Shown piece by piece: positions 14,144-26,426 of a stretch of 64,000 bases of DNA. Origin of the DNA: Pilatotrama ljubarskyi (lineage: Eukaryota; Basidiomycota; Agaricomycetes; Polyporales; Polyporaceae); NCBI GenBank assembly GCA_022385805.1, contig MU277680.1:559122-623121 (forward strand), read 5' to 3'. The position numbers and the translations under genes are program-made. Each line of letters starts with the position of its first letter. Within the stretch, counting starts at the first letter, position 1. Below the pieces are notes generated by a model, which worked only from the letters and a program-made list of their open reading frames with translations, did no database searches and had not been told where the DNA came from.

Positions 14144-15381
14144 TCAGCCGCTCTCGTTCGCGATCAATTCGACAATCTTCTCGACCAGATTCTTCATCAC
14201 CTCCGCCTTCTGCTTTCCAATTAAAAGCACCTCCTCATGCGAGACGACCTCCTCTTCTTGCCTTACCACCGGCTTCCCAGCGAGCTAGACGAGTTCTCGT
14301 TGATACATGCATCGAGTTGTGGCTGATTTGGACTGCTTACCTCGGCCTCAACTTCATCCTTGATACTCCTGTACTTGTTCGGAATGACGACCATGTTGGT
14401 GACAAGGCTTAATACGAGCACTTCGAGACCTTCCTCCTTGCCCGCTAGGACCTCAGGCACTGTGCTCATACCGACGACGTCTGCCCCGGCGTTCCTCAGC
14501 ATCCTGCCCTCGGCTGGCGTTTCGTACGTGGGACCTGATACCCATGCGTAGACTCCCTCAGTCAGGGCGTCGAGGCCCAGTTTGAGCTTGTGTGCTGCGA
14601 GGAAGGCCAATCGCCGCAGAGACGCTGAGTATGCGGAGGACAGTGGGAGGAAGCGGGGGTACTCCGGCCCAACTGGCGGCCCCAGAAGAGGGTTCATTCC
14701 AGTCAAGTTCGGGAGCGCCAGATGGTCCTGTATTACCACGACTGCGACTCCTCGGTCAGTTCATGATTGCATGGCGGCGATGTGCTAACGTACTGGTTCC
14801 AACAGAGATGTCTCTGTTCAGAGCACCGGCGGCGTTCGTGACTATAGCGTGCCGGTGAGCAACTGAAAGACCTGAAGGCAGAAAAATACATGCTGATGAG
14901 GTGCTTCACTCCCAGCCGCGCCATCACGCGAATAGGATATACCACGGTGGCGAGCTTATGTCCCTCATATGGGTGAAGCTATGTAGGCTTCTGGTTAAGT
15001 AGCGTTCGCTGGTTTAAAGGTCGGTGTAGCCTACGCGTCCAAGCATCGCTACAACCGGTACACCCTCTCCCGGACCAATCAGGCCAAAAGCAAGCATGCT
15101 TTTGTGTCCGGGAACTGCCATGATCGTCAACATCTAAACCCAGTCATATACATAAACCGGATGCAGGACGTACCGGTACTCTTGCCAAAGCCAGGAAGAG
15201 ATGCATATGGCACCTCCACAACTTCGCGGATCGCCGCAGCGAGCGTACTCAAGCCGGAGCCACATACGATGCCGACCTGAGGCAGCCGCAGCTTCTCCGG
15301 CAGTAAAGACGCGAGTGTCGCGAGCGTCGCGTCGAATGGGAGAGAAAGAGGATCTGTCTGGTCAGCATCCAACACCGCCAT
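14144..15381 (-). CDS. Purine nucleoside phosphorylase
   Basis: Exons complement(14144..14284, 14341..14750, 14794..14841, 14894..14978, 15035..15114, 15174..15381), 323 aa, the size of trimeric PNP (EC 2.4.2.1). It cleaves inosine/guanosine with phosphate to base and ribose-1-phosphate in purine salvage. Motifs in order: GSGLSTLA (phosphate loop), GHKSMLAFG, GRLHPYEGH, TNAAGALN, VVIQDHLALPNLTG, SGPTYETPAEGRML (catalytic Glu region), GADVVGMSTVPEV and VTNMV (base-contacting Asn). All introns are 43-59 nt. The intron at 14842..14893 begins with GC instead of GT; the GC donor gives the exact conserved join KHLI-ITNAAG, while the only GT alternative needs a 27-nt intron and adds eight residues. 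Confidence 0.92.
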
Positions 15382-16594
15382 GTTGTCTGCGAGAACACTG
15401 TTAGCTAGGCTTGTCGGGGGTTAGTGGCTTGTTGCACTCGCAGCTGGTGGTGCGGAGTCAGGATCCAGGATGCGTGCCAATGCCCAAATCGATACGAAAA
15501 GTGCCGGATATGGAAGGTATCTTAGATTGTGGCGGTTCGGAGCGCCCACAACCAAAAACCCGCCACAGGTACGGAGTCGGAAGTCCGAGTCTGGTACGCC
15601 TCTTCCTTCCCACCGACGTCCACCACGCGCACGGAGTCATGTCCCATGCGGTCTCGTAGAACCCACCGAATATTGCTCTGAAGAGACTTCAAGCCCCAGC
15701 CAACACATTTTAAAAAGACAGAGATACGGCAAATCGTGGTTGAGATCTCGTTATGACCATGCGGTCCAGCGTTCGCACGTCAGCAAACTTCACGACTGCT
15801 TCGAGGTCACTTCCAGTTCTTCCAGGGCGAAGAGCAAGGTCCCCCACTTCCCCGACGATAGGACCTGCAAGGGCATGAGCACGCCTGCAAGGGCCCCCCT
15901 TCCGCGTTCCGAGGACCCAGCCCTGTGCGTTACATAGGCCCGACTTCGGCTCCTGTCGTGTGAGCAGCATCTTACGCACTCTATGCTGAGCAGCCGTGCT
16001 GACGGATCGCCTCGTGGCCCCGCTTGTTAGATATTGGGCCGCGTATCCCTATCAAGTCACCCTCCTTTGGGTGGAGTGGGCGGTTTGTCCTCCTTAGAGT
16101 CTGAAAGTAGTTATTTGGGGCCATAGTACTTGCCTCCTCTAACACACGGTACTTTGAGAGTGGTGGACGTACGTGATGCAGCCATAAGCACAACGTTGCA
16201 AATGAGAGGAATACAAGGTTATTCTGCTGTATCTGTCGGATTGCTCTCTTCAACATGTACAGCTCCTCGGCGGTGTCAAGAAACTCGACAGGACGTCCAC
16301 GGGGGCTCGTTCGTTGTGTGGATCAATATACAGTGTTCAAGCCGCAGGGCTCATGCCAGAATGTCTTGAACGCTACAGATGGAATGGCTCAGAAACGTGA
16401 ATGTGCGGATAGCAATGCTCGAATGATATGCGGATGCGGATGCAGACGAAACGGAGGACGCGCAAGATGACTATGTACGAGACGAGGTGACTGAGGCTAT
16501 GCACGACTCCAGTTTCCGTTCAACCAAGCGGTCTCCGCGCTCCAGAACGACCCCACAAAGTGCGACTGACAAGCTTCCTGCTCCATAGCTTTGC
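15382..16594. other. Intergenic, no gene supported
   Basis: About 1.2 kb between the PNP start and the Ldb17 stop. Several open frames of 60-155 codons on both strands, none with a domain, signal peptide or coherent splice set. Confidence 0.4.
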
Positions 16595-19522
16595 CTAAAA
16601 TCCAGATGCTTTCCTTGCGCCGGACGACAGCACCGATAAGTTCGGCTGGGACGACGCCGCTAGAGTCCTTAGCGGGCTCCCACCCGGACCTAACCCACGT
16701 CCGACCGGAACCGCAGGGGGCTTCCGCCTCTTCACAGGCGGAGGCGGCGCAGCTCGTCGTTGCGGGGAGGACGGTCCCGCCGTCGAGTTGCTAAGCGAGC
16801 TGCTGGAAGACGACGCCGAGGAGGATACGGACAAGGACGAGAGCGGGCGCTCAGGCGGAGAGCGCGGGCCCGCCTGGCCGGGGGAGGTGGGAGAGAGGAT
16901 GCGGATTTCAGGTGGCGAGCTGCCCACGGGCTCCTCCACCAGAGGTGCAGAGTCGTCGATGATGTGCAGAGGCTTCAGAAGGTCTTCTGGTGACGTGGAC
17001 AACGCTGCGAAGCTGCTGGTGGTTGCCTCCCCGTCGAACGAGCCCGCGCGGTACCGGTGCTTCACCCCCGCAGAGTGCGGGTTCGTAGTCGCAGCGGCGA
17101 CACGCGGCAGACTTGACACGCTATCCCCGCTGGCGTGCCGCTGTCCGGTGGCTGGTGGCACCACGCGGGATGAGACCCTGTACGGTTGCGACTCGGCTTG
17201 CAGATGCTGTGCTGGACTTGTGCGTGAGGGCTTCTGTGTTGACGATGACGATGACGAGGCTGTGGGAAGGGGGAGGTGCTCCGCGCTGCGGCTCGCCTTG
17301 CCGTTCTTCCCGCGCATCGAGCCCATACGGTCCAGCTGCGCTGTCGAACCTGCCGTCGGCCCCGCGGAGTGTGGCGCGGTCGCGGAGGAGACAGCGTCGA
17401 GGCCCGGGCTCTGGCCTCGCTGGACGTCCTCTTCCCACGTGCTAAGAGTGCGCTGGCCTGACTTGTCGCCGGCTGACTTGCGGAACTGGACACACCAGTC
17501 CCCGCTGAGACAGCGCTCGACGAGCCGTTTCGTCGTGGGGTCGATGTCGCGTATGGACTCATTCTCGATGAGAGACTCGAGCGCGCGCACGATCTGCGGC
17601 CTCTTGTACGGCATGGTGCGCAGCTGCGTCTTGGTTAGGAGTGGATGCAGGACGCGCAGGTATGTATGCCGCAACTGGCATCGAAGGACGGCATCAGCTA
17701 CAACGAAATGACCCTTCCGGCAGCGTGAAAGACATACCGACTCGTTATCCTCATCGATATCGCAAATCTCTCGCAAGAACACATCGACCAAGACGCATAG
17801 GTCGTTCGTGTAGAAGAACTCGGACATTCCCTTGGTCGTGAAGAGCAGATAAAGCAGCTTCAGGACGAGAAGCTGCATGCAGAGGTCTTCGGCCGTCCGA
17901 TCGGCCCGGTTGAGCATGAAAATGAGGTTCTCGCCGAAGGTCGGGCTGGACCCTGCGCGCGACATGAGCACGCGCAATACCCGGTTCGAGCTTTCTGGAC
18001 TTGGAGAGTCATCCTGTTGCTGTCTGAAGCCGTTCTGAGTCTGTGGGGTGTGGGGGTGCAAGGATGCGACCATAAATTGCTCGTTTAGTGCGACCTGTGC
18101 ACCGCATCAGCGTGGACCACGAAACATGCAGCCAGAGGAAGCTTACTATGAGCTTGATCACTGAGTAGTTGAGAGTCTCATCCTGCATATTCCGTGTCTG
18201 CTCGACTAGCTCGAATAGATAGTTGATGAAAGAATCGTCGAATATCCCTGCATAGGAAGCAATGAGCACAGTACAGGCCGACACCGGGTCAGGGAAACGC
18301 TCACTCAAATCTTGTAATGACATCTTCTGCACCCTGCAGACTTCATAGAGAAGCTTCACAGAGAGCGACCTCAGCTTCGCCTCTATAGGCACCGCAATCG
18401 CTCGGCCAGCCCCAGAGCTCGGCCCGGACACCGCCCCGTAGAAGCCGTCGTCCAGTTCCGGGTCTATCTCGAGTTGGACATGGTCCATCAGGAGAGGGAG
18501 GAGCGATTTCCATCGCTTCTGCGAACGCAGGAATGCAGATTTACGGCGGCCCCACGAGAGCATCACGCTGTATAGGATCATCTCGTAATGTGGGTCTTTA
18601 TTCTGGCGCACGTCCAAATCAAGCAGTCAGAGAACAGTGCGGGGCGGGTTGTCACAAGTGGCTGAACATACCGTCTGCGCATCCTGAGTGAGTAAGTCAC
18701 TCATTCGCTCGCTATGGAACGCGAAGAGCTCCGAGGCCAGCAGCATGTCGCATGCATGCTCGAGCTGTAATGGGCTTTGGAGGTACTGTTCTATACGCCA
18801 CCGTCCAATAACCGTAAGAATCACAGGCATGGGCATGACGTGAGTGGCTGATGCGCGCCGGGCGATCGTCCTGTGCTCACCATGGTATGCCGCGCAGAAC
18901 GCTATGTATCGACGGAGTGTCGCATCTAGACTGGAAAGTGTGCAGTCTTCCGGTATACGGAGTATCTCTTCAAGCTCTAACAAAACATTCTGTCAGATTG
19001 GTCGAGCCATGTAACGGAGGAAGGTAATGATGTGAGCAAAGGCACAATGGTGGCGGCAGCGGCTCATTGAGTACCGCTCGTCTGCAACAGTCGCATTGAT
19101 CTAAGACCCTGTGCTGATACTGCATATGCATACGCATGTCCTCAGAGTCACATTAGGAAGTCCTTCGTTATGTGACGACGGTATCCCAATGCAGCCGGAA
19201 GAGCCACCCGTCCAGCCCAGCGCACAGGAGAAGCCGTGGCGACGAAAGTTCCTCCCGTAGCAGTGCTGCGACATAGTGTAGCTGCTTTCAAATCGATATG
19301 CCCCCATCAAAGAATTTGCGCATACGACGTTTTCGAGGGAAGACTCGGCACAAAAACGGAGGGACTTGGAGTTGGCGGGGAAGGTGCGGGTGGCAAACAG
19401 CGGGAGCAAGTACTCCGCGCTCTCCTGCAATCCCACAGTAGGGAAGACATACCTGACCAGAACTGTTGGGCCGTCTCGATGATATAAACGATCCCAAAGA
19501 CGTCCATCGGCGGCGCAGACAT
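16595..19522 (-). CDS. LDB17: Ldb17/SPIN90-family actin regulator
   Basis: Exons complement(16595..17674, 17738..18094, 18147..18602, 18672..18790, 18881..18976, 19453..19522), 725 aa. Members of this family (Ldb17, Dip1, SPIN90) activate Arp2/3 at endocytic actin patches. Seen: an armadillo-like leucine-rich region over residues 25-370, with GRRKSAFLRSQKRW, FELVEQTRNMQDETLNYSVIKLI, FFYTNDLCVLVDVFLRE and LRHTYLRVLHPLLT, all typical. The C-terminal half is Ser/Pro-rich with a polyproline SH3-ligand-like stretch (APPPPVKRRKPPAVP). The first exon encodes only 23 residues and is 476 nt away, yet the join FWS-ELEEIL fits the family N-terminus. The 63-nt intron at 17675..17737 keeps the frame open but splicing restores the conserved LRHTYL block. 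Confidence 0.88.
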
Positions 19523-20599
19523 CCCGACGGGTATGACTGAGGGGTATATGTGCTAGATGCGTGTCTCCGGCGCCCACGCAGATGGGCGAACGATAGCTGT
19601 AGTGAGATCACCAAGAAAGTGGTTTGTATCTGGGATGCGGCCCGATGCAACTTCTGGTAAGCCCCAATAACCACGAAACAGAGACCGAGGGGCTCACCAG
19701 TTCCTAGGAATGCAGCCGTCGGACACGACTCTAGTCAATGTGCTCTATGTATGTGGCGGGCCTGGCCCGGAGTCGTGCTCCAAGTGTCCCGGGTACCTGA
19801 TGCTGTTCGCTGGGTAGGATATATGCTGCGTAGTCTTGAGCACAATGTTGGGATATGTCCGCAAGGATTCCGTGGGTTCTGAGCTGGCACAAAGAACAGG
19901 ATGAAGATGGAGGAAAGAGGATCAGAGCGTGTTTTCGCCCCAGTGCCGCCGTGGCTCAGCGCTCAGCAGGCTTACCGCCATCAGAACGCTTTGGGTCATT
20001 TTGGTGGTGGAGCGCCCGACTTACTTGCACGTGGCAAAGCCGGCTACTGTGCCTGAACGCTCTTGACAAGCTTGAACGCCGTGGCCGTGGCTTCGGATTG
20101 TGGTGATGACTTGGTGATGACAAGGAACTGCAAGACCCAGGTGTCGTATAACCTTCCCTGTTACCTCAATGGTTGCACACGTATTCGGCAGACGATTGGC
20201 CCCCAGACCTGCTCATAATGCGAACATCTGCGTCGGGACTCGCCCTACTCACCAGGTGTGTCTGAGGTCCGCACAAGCGCACCATCTGGGTGGTGACAAA
20301 GAGATACTAACGCTCCACGGTAGGACCTGGTTTGGATTCTGCAAGAGCCCTCCTCCGCGATCTAAGTTGCGCTGACTGACACTCACATGGTTCACAGTGC
20401 ATTTGGCTCTTCATGACCTCAGGACCTTTCACACTGAAATACTCGGGCATAAGAAGATGCTGCTGCAGAAACGTCCACCACGTCGGCGATCAAAATTACT
20501 TCGTGTCCGGAGTCGTATATTTCGTGTCCACTAGGCACCCATCCGTCCTGTATATCTTCCGTTTGACCCTCAACCGTCGCGACCACCATCGCGCGTCGC
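19523..20599. other. Intergenic, promoter of LDB17
   Basis: About 1.1 kb between the Ldb17 start and the stop of the small secreted protein. No coding signal beyond short unsupported frames on both strands. Confidence 0.4.
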
Positions 20600-20962
20600 T
20601 CACTCGCAGGCGCAGAACCCCACGTGGAGAGTCGCGGAGTCGCCATTGTAGTCGTAGTTGTAGATCCCACCGTCCTTGCGCCCATGACACTGGTCGATAA
20701 TCTGCTGGAAGCCGTCGAAGCACTCTTGCTGCTCCGCAAACCGCCCGTCGAGGACGACGTGGGCGTCGCCCCAGCTCATGGTTGAGGTGTGGGACCACTT
20801 GTCGGAGCCGCAGAAGTTTTCGCGGGCAATCTGCGTGCTATTGCGGTCTTCGCAATGCTGGCATCCGCCCTGGCTGTAGCAGCTGGCGGCGAGCGCGAAG
20901 GGTACGGTGGCGACAATGGCGGCCGCAAGGGCGGCGATGGTTCCGGGGTTGATCTGGATCAT
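20600..20962 (-). CDS. Small secreted cysteine-rich protein
   Basis: 120 aa from ATG at 20962. The N-terminus is a signal peptide (Ala-rich hydrophobic core, cleavage likely after FALA). The mature part of about 95 residues has eight cysteines and no membrane segment, so four disulfides are possible. Family unknown to me; such proteins are often effector-like or surface-active, but no function can be inferred. A canonical donor (GTAAGT at 21028) and acceptor (AG at 20968) suggest a 61-nt intron in the 5' UTR, ending six bases before the ATG. If used, it removes the upstream in-frame ATG at 21007 and fixes the start. A TATA-like TATAAGAG lies at 21121-21128 on the same strand. A decayed paralogue lies about 1 kb upstream. 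Confidence 0.75.
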   Translation of the reverse strand: MIQINPGTIAALAAAIVATVPFALAASCYSQGGCQHCEDRNSTQIARENFCGSDKWSHTSTMSWGDAHVVLDGRFAEQQECFDGFQQIIDQCHGRKDGGIYNYDYNGDSATLHVGFCACE

Positions 20963-21898
20963 GGGGGCTACGAAGCGAAGCGCTGTGAGCGTCGTCTTCT
21001 CCCTCATACGCCTTGTAACCTGACTTACTCTTTGGGGTAGCTATTGTATGGAGGAGCCGCGAAGCCTCGGACTACTTACTCGATGTTTCTTCCTTAACGT
21101 GTCTGTACGCCCCACCGTCCCTCTTATACTCTGCCGTAGTGCCATCCTGAGCGCTGAACCGCTTAAAGAAGACCGGTCGCTCACCAGGGCGTTTGTACAA
21201 GTTTCTGACCGTTGTTAGTGCTCCTCGGCCAGTCGATGTCATTCAGCAAGGTTTCTGCTGAAGAGATCAACGGTACTGAATGGTCGGCGAGGCGCTCATC
21301 ATCTGTTGTCCAAATCCAATGGATCCCAATAGCGTCGGCATAATCATCATCTCCCCCACGCTGTTGGCAAGCCGAGTACATCAGCACCGTGACAGCATCA
21401 CGGGTGTGCTACGGTATCGACCTTCTGGCGTCTAACATGGGCTCAGCGTGGCTGCGGGATTGTTTGGACAACGGTAAGTTTTACCATGCGGTCTCTATGA
21501 GAAACTTCATTGTAATTTGACGCTGTTGCAGTAGACAGGAAGGCGATCCACAGGGTAGCTTATAATGCACCGGCAGTCGCTCCTGCGATCCTCTCAAGGA
21601 AGGATTCGAATGCGGCAGCAGTCTCATACTCTTGCAGAAATGCAGATATCGGATCCAACGCTCGGCGCGACATATAAGCTCTCACAACGCCGTGAGCAGG
21701 CCATGCTCACCAGAAGCCGTCTTCAACATCGGAGCCCTCCTCAATGCTCTTCTGGTGTACGGGCAGCAGGGTCGTAGCACCGCCAGTTTAAAGCTCGTGA
21801 CTGGAGCTTCACGCTGGAGAACTCAACTAGGAGGCACCGACGCTCCTGACCCAGTGGTGAACCAACGCCTGCTCCGGTCGAATGCAGTCATCCGCTAA
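20963..21898. other. Spacer between secreted-protein gene and its decayed paralogue
   Basis: Holds the promoter of the small secreted protein (TATA-like element at 21121-21128 and the presumed 5' UTR intron at 20968-21028). No further gene supported. Confidence 0.4.
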
Positions 21899-22420
21899 CT
21901 AAGTAACACCACTCCGGAATCTTGCCCAACAGCATACACCCTCCACACCGGTTAACAGTCCTACACCATTTCCCACCCAGCACCTATCCGTCCGACCCGA
22001 CCACGACTCCGATCCCAACCGCCCTCTACACGTTTGAGCACGCAGCGCACACTCGCAGTTGCAGAAATCGACGTCCAGACGGGCATCGTTCCCGTTGAAC
22101 TTGAAGTGGTGAATTCCGCCGTCCTTGTGCCCGGAGCACTGGTCGATGATGGTCTGGAATCCGTCCCCGCACTGCTGCTGGCTCGAGAACTGGCCGTCCA
22201 GCGTAACGTGAGCCACGCCCCAGGTGAGCGAGGATGGGTTGGACCATTTGTCGGTGTTGCAGAATATGGAGTGGGCGGACTCGATGCTGTCGTGAGACTC
22301 GCATTGCTCGCAGCCGCCGGCGGTGTAGCAGTCGGCGGCGAGAGCGGGGGCACGGTGGTGGAAATGGCGGCCGTAAGGTGACGAGGACTCCGAAGTTGAA
22401 CTGCACGATGAGAGCTGCAA
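21899..22420 (-). pseudogene. Decayed paralogue of the small secreted cysteine-rich protein
   Basis: The core (about 22052-22330) aligns over its length with the 120-aa protein at 20600-20962. All eight cysteines keep their spacing and landmarks such as DKWS, WG-AHV-LDG-F and IIDQC are shared. Three lesions are visible. The position of the start codon reads GTG/ATC, not ATG. The signal-peptide segment between the CAG codon and the first mature Cys is two bases shorter, which shifts the frame. The stop TGA is changed to TGT at 22049-22051, so the frame runs on to 21899. A short intron-like stretch upstream (GTAAGA to TTGCAG, 36 nt) might in principle supply another start, but it yields no hydrophobic signal peptide. 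Probably a recent pseudogene. Confidence 0.65.
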
Positions 22421-24398
22421 CGAGGACGGCGGTCAGTGTAATGCTCTTACTAACAAATGCGACAGGCGAACCTGCAGAAGGAGGCTGCGAGACTATAAGG
22501 CGTCTGAGTGATGACTCGATGCTTGCGGGGCTCGTTGGATGCCGCAACAGTACGTCTTCGCCGCTTTTTCATGTTCGTCTGAGCGCTATTATACGTAGGA
22601 CGACTCGATCCTCACTCTACTCAAGTCATCTCCTATTCTCGCAACCCATCTCTCGGCCAACGTTTCCGAACAAGTGTTTGTTTTGGAACGCGTCGGAAAC
22701 TCCGGGTCATGCTCGGCGACGCGTTCAGCATCCTACGCATTTACTGGATACCCACACGGTCGGTAAGGTTCCTGGCTCTGCATGATTTGAGACCCGAGCT
22801 CAACGATACCAAGAGTCACAGCCCGGAGCATGGACTGGGACACTGTATTGGGTGCCCCGAGCCTGCTCACACGGCCTGCATCGCGCCTGTCGAAGTACCA
22901 ATGCCTCTGGTAAGCTGTGCATCAGTCTCCGCCGAGGATGGCTGAACAATACGTCCAGTCTACCGGCAGGCCTGGGAAGGTGAACGGGGTATACTCCACG
23001 TAACCAGGCTTCACTAAATATAATTTCTCCGATATGCCCGCTGATGACAGTTGCGACCATTCCTAGAGTTGAGGGACTGGAGACTTCCGCGTGTCTTTCG
23101 TGCGCTTCTTGTCCAGGCACGAGGCTGCCGGCGTACGAGAGCCTCTAAGTGACCTCGCATTGACCAGCCGCCGACATCCCAAATGCCCGTATGGTGCACT
23201 GCGGCTGTGCTGTACAAAAGGCAAGTGACTTTCAAACGACACTGTCGGGTGCGATACGCATGAATGTAAGTGATGCAGTAATCTACGAGAGACGAGTTGA
23301 CACCCGGGCGCTGGTTCAGATCAACCCAGAAACCGAAGGACAAGGCGATTCTTGGGTTTGCCAGAGCGCCGGCCGGCCGAGACGGTGCGTGATCGAGACC
23401 GTGAATCCCGCTGATACCATATCTTCCCATAGTAAAGCGTTCCATCGTGGCTGTTTACACAGCTCGGACAATTTGGACGAGAGGCGGGCCCCACAAAACG
23501 AGCCTCATTCCGATCGCGGCGATGGCAATTCGCAGCCAGTAGCCACGGGATGACCACGAGTACAGAACAGTGGTGAGGACCGTATGCGCCATCAAGGGCG
23601 TCCATAGCCTTGTTCCCGGTAGAACGCAGCTCCGAGCGGTCTGTATGAATGTTGGCGGAGGCCATCTCGGGCAAGGGCCGCACCCAGGTCATTTCACTCG
23701 ACGTAGCTCAAGCATGTTTCACAGAACACGCCGGCGAAGTTTGGCCAGCTGCGTCCCTGTCGACGACTCTCAGATTTCTGACACGGCATATTGCAACAGC
23801 ATACTAGATAAGCTAGAGCGTCGACTTCGGCCCCTACAACTCAGAAGATGATCGGCGTGAGAGGCGAAGCTGTTGCATCGACCGCAGAGCCCCGACGGAA
23901 CCGACGGCCGGTGTACAAAAGCCCGCCTCACGAGCAAAGCTTTCCTGTCTACTGAGACTACCACTATACCGTCCATAATTGACCATACTTGTTTAGAACT
24001 CTCCGAGGTCTCTAGCGGTTACAGCATGCCCAGCAGTCACCACGTCGGCCTCCCTCGGCAGCAATGCCCGAAATCTACAAGCCGCTTGACATGTAGCGCC
24101 CATCTTGTAGCAGCCATCTTGTAGCAGATGACAGTCAATGAGGCTGTTTGATAGACCCGGTCCTTTCGAGTACTTCACTTCGCTCACTGGCTTCGCATGG
24201 TCAGCACGCAACTTGTGTACTTGCAAAGACGAGGGCGGTGGGTACCGAAGTGACTTATCCATCGTGGCTATCGGTCGTGGCTGCATAACCTCCTTGTATT
24301 GCATGATACCTCCGACAACCAACAAGCCATTCGGCGACGTCCAGGGAATAGGATAGATACACGCGACCACAATTTCGCAGGCTCCTCTACCCCACTCG
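22421..24398. other. Intergenic, about 2 kb, no gene supported
   Basis: Open frames up to about 150 codons on both strands (for example minus 23014-23445 and 23993-24436) have no recognisable domain or splice structure. No inverted or direct repeats noticed. Could hold an unrecognised non-coding transcript. Confidence 0.4.
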
Positions 24399-26324
24399 TC
24401 AGTTCGAGTCGTCGTCCGTGTAAGGCGTCCTTGCAAGCCCGACCCGGGAGTTCCCGATGTCGTACACTGCGTAGAATCGCTGGAGGAACGTCATGCCATT
24501 GATGAAGTCGAGGCCTTTCCCGGTCTCGCTCTGCAGATCGTTCACTATGAGGTAGATCCCGTCGTCGGTACCTCCGATGTCCTTGTTCAGCTGAACGAAG
24601 TGGAGAGACTTCAGCCTGAGCAGTACCATCGGACTGCCGAGATGATGTACTTACGGCTCGCGGCCAGATCTGGGCGTTCGGGGTTAAGGCGTATTCTTGC
24701 TATTGACCGTGCGTTGAGTAGGTACGACCACATATATAGCTGCGTGGGCGAGACGCACATGACCAATCTTGAAATTCAGGGTCTTCAAGTTCCCGTACTG
24801 CTCCTTTGTGATACAAAGTAGGCCTGTGTCCTTATCCAGGACCCCGCCGGTGTACTTCTGATATCTGTTGAATGCATCTGCAGCGACATATTGAACTATA
24901 GATATCACAACGATCATAAGAAATGAGACTTACCGGTTGCGATTAGGATGAGGGTCGTACCCGTGTCCAAGATACCTGCGGTATGCTCAAGTATGGAGTT
25001 CTTCTCTCCATATCGTACCGACTGCTCTATTCCCACGAATGCGCTGGCCGGACTCGTAGTCGTCAAAGGCCTGCCATGAGCCACCCCTCCAAACGTCAGA
25101 GACTAGGACACCCTATATGTATCGCTGTAAGCATCAACAAGCACGCACACGTATTGCAGAGCACCATCGAACTTCGAGGAGTCGATGCCACCGAATGTGA
25201 CCTCTCCATTCGCTTGGCCGTTGTACGGCGAATCTGGATGGAAGGATATGCCGACCTCATACTCGTCGATCAGACCGGCGTACCACGCATTATCTGTGAC
25301 GGTGGGGATGATTTTATCCGACTCAAAGAAGAGCGATCCTGACAATAAGAACGGGAACGTGATGAGGAATATGACTGATGGGTGCCTGTGTAGAACAAAC
25401 CTACCGCGTGTGAGATCCTGCGGTCCAATACTAGCGTCGCGGTCAGACAAGATCAAAGCGAAGAGGGGCGGTCTCATACCCCAGAATACCATCCACTCCA
25501 TCAAATCCACTGCTGTGTATGGCTACTCCGATTGATTGGTTCTTCAAAGTAAGTCCGTTGCCCAGCGTGATCGTGTCGGTGATTTCGAAGCCTGCACATA
25601 GAGTCCGATCAGCTGCTTCTCGGATACCACCCTGGACCCTCGATTATGAGTCTTACCGTTGAAAGAGCCGCTCCCGTAATGCACCGACTGCTCGTTATGT
25701 GGTTCGGATGATACATGACTTCATGAAGGGTCCAACTCACCACCAAATCCCCGGTATAATGCGTGGAGGAGGAAGGCACGAATGGTTCTTTCGCGCCCAC
25801 CCAGGTATTCGAGCTACCCGTATCCACCAGAAGGTTGTCTGAAAAGAATCGCTCACTGCGTGAATAAATCTGAAAAATTGTGAGACGATGATGGGGTGCC
25901 AACATGGAGTCCGCGCCTCGCCAAGAAGGACCTGTATCGTAATCAACGAATGCAGATTGCATCGCATAGGCTCTAGGGTGCTCACGGTCACGACGTAGCT
26001 GACAACCTCTGATGCGGCTGCGGCGTTGAAGACGCCGTCGGACGCAACTGTCCCCGCATTCATATCACTGCTTCCGCCGTCTCCTCGTGGCCGCGACCTA
26101 GTGGCCTTGGCGCGCGCTTGATCGAACTTGAGTACATTAGCAGATCCTGTGCCATTGAAACGTCTGGCAAGCGGCAGCGTGATGGAGCTACTGGGGGAGT
26201 ATGAGCTGAGGCGAGCCACAGGGTCAGAAAGGGACAGTGATGAGGCGGAGAACGGAGGAAGTGGCGAGGCTGCAGCTGAAACAAGGAACGTGATCAAAAG
26301 AGTGACTAGGCTGGGAGCACGCAT
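24399..26324 (-). CDS. Secreted pepsin-like aspartic protease (A1)
   Basis: Eleven exons: complement(24399..24590, 24655..24699, 24759..24877, 24934..25070, 25149..25338, 25405..25430, 25480..25591, 25657..25687, 25741..25838, 25904..25931, 25986..26324), 438 aa. Signal peptide of about 20 residues, then a Ser-rich propeptide to about residue 100. First catalytic motif LLVDTGSSNTW (Asp128), flap YGSGS (Tyr159), second catalytic motif GILDTGTT (Asp310), then TPNAQIWPRA and the C-terminal FLQRFYAVYDIGNSRVGLA, all classic A1 landmarks. Each splice junction restores the family pattern, including exons of 26, 28 and 31 nt; one donor is weak (GTTGGC at 25903). Role: extracellular acid proteolysis. 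It resembles polyporopepsin-type enzymes; there is no sign of a GPI anchor. Confidence 0.92.
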
Positions 26325-26418
26325 AGCGGCGAGTCCGAGATGGGAGACAAGGACAGTCTGGGGATAGGGAGACGGGAGGGGGGAGGGGCGAGCAGGGCTG
26401 GGAGATGCGAAGCGTGGA

Positions 26419-26426
26419 TTTATATA
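26419..26426 (-). promoter_or_regulatory. TATA box of aspartic protease
   Basis: TATATAAA on the minus strand, 95 nt upstream of the protease ATG at 26324. Confidence 0.55.

Noticed and set aside
14865..14891. Canonical 27-nt GT-AG intron in PNP
   Set aside because: Too short for a spliceosomal intron, and inserts eight residues into the conserved TNAAG region; the GC-AG 52-nt intron fits the family.
16788..17711. Plus-strand 307-codon frame opposite LDB17
   Set aside because: Overlaps the Ser/Pro-rich last exon on the opposite strand and has no independent support.
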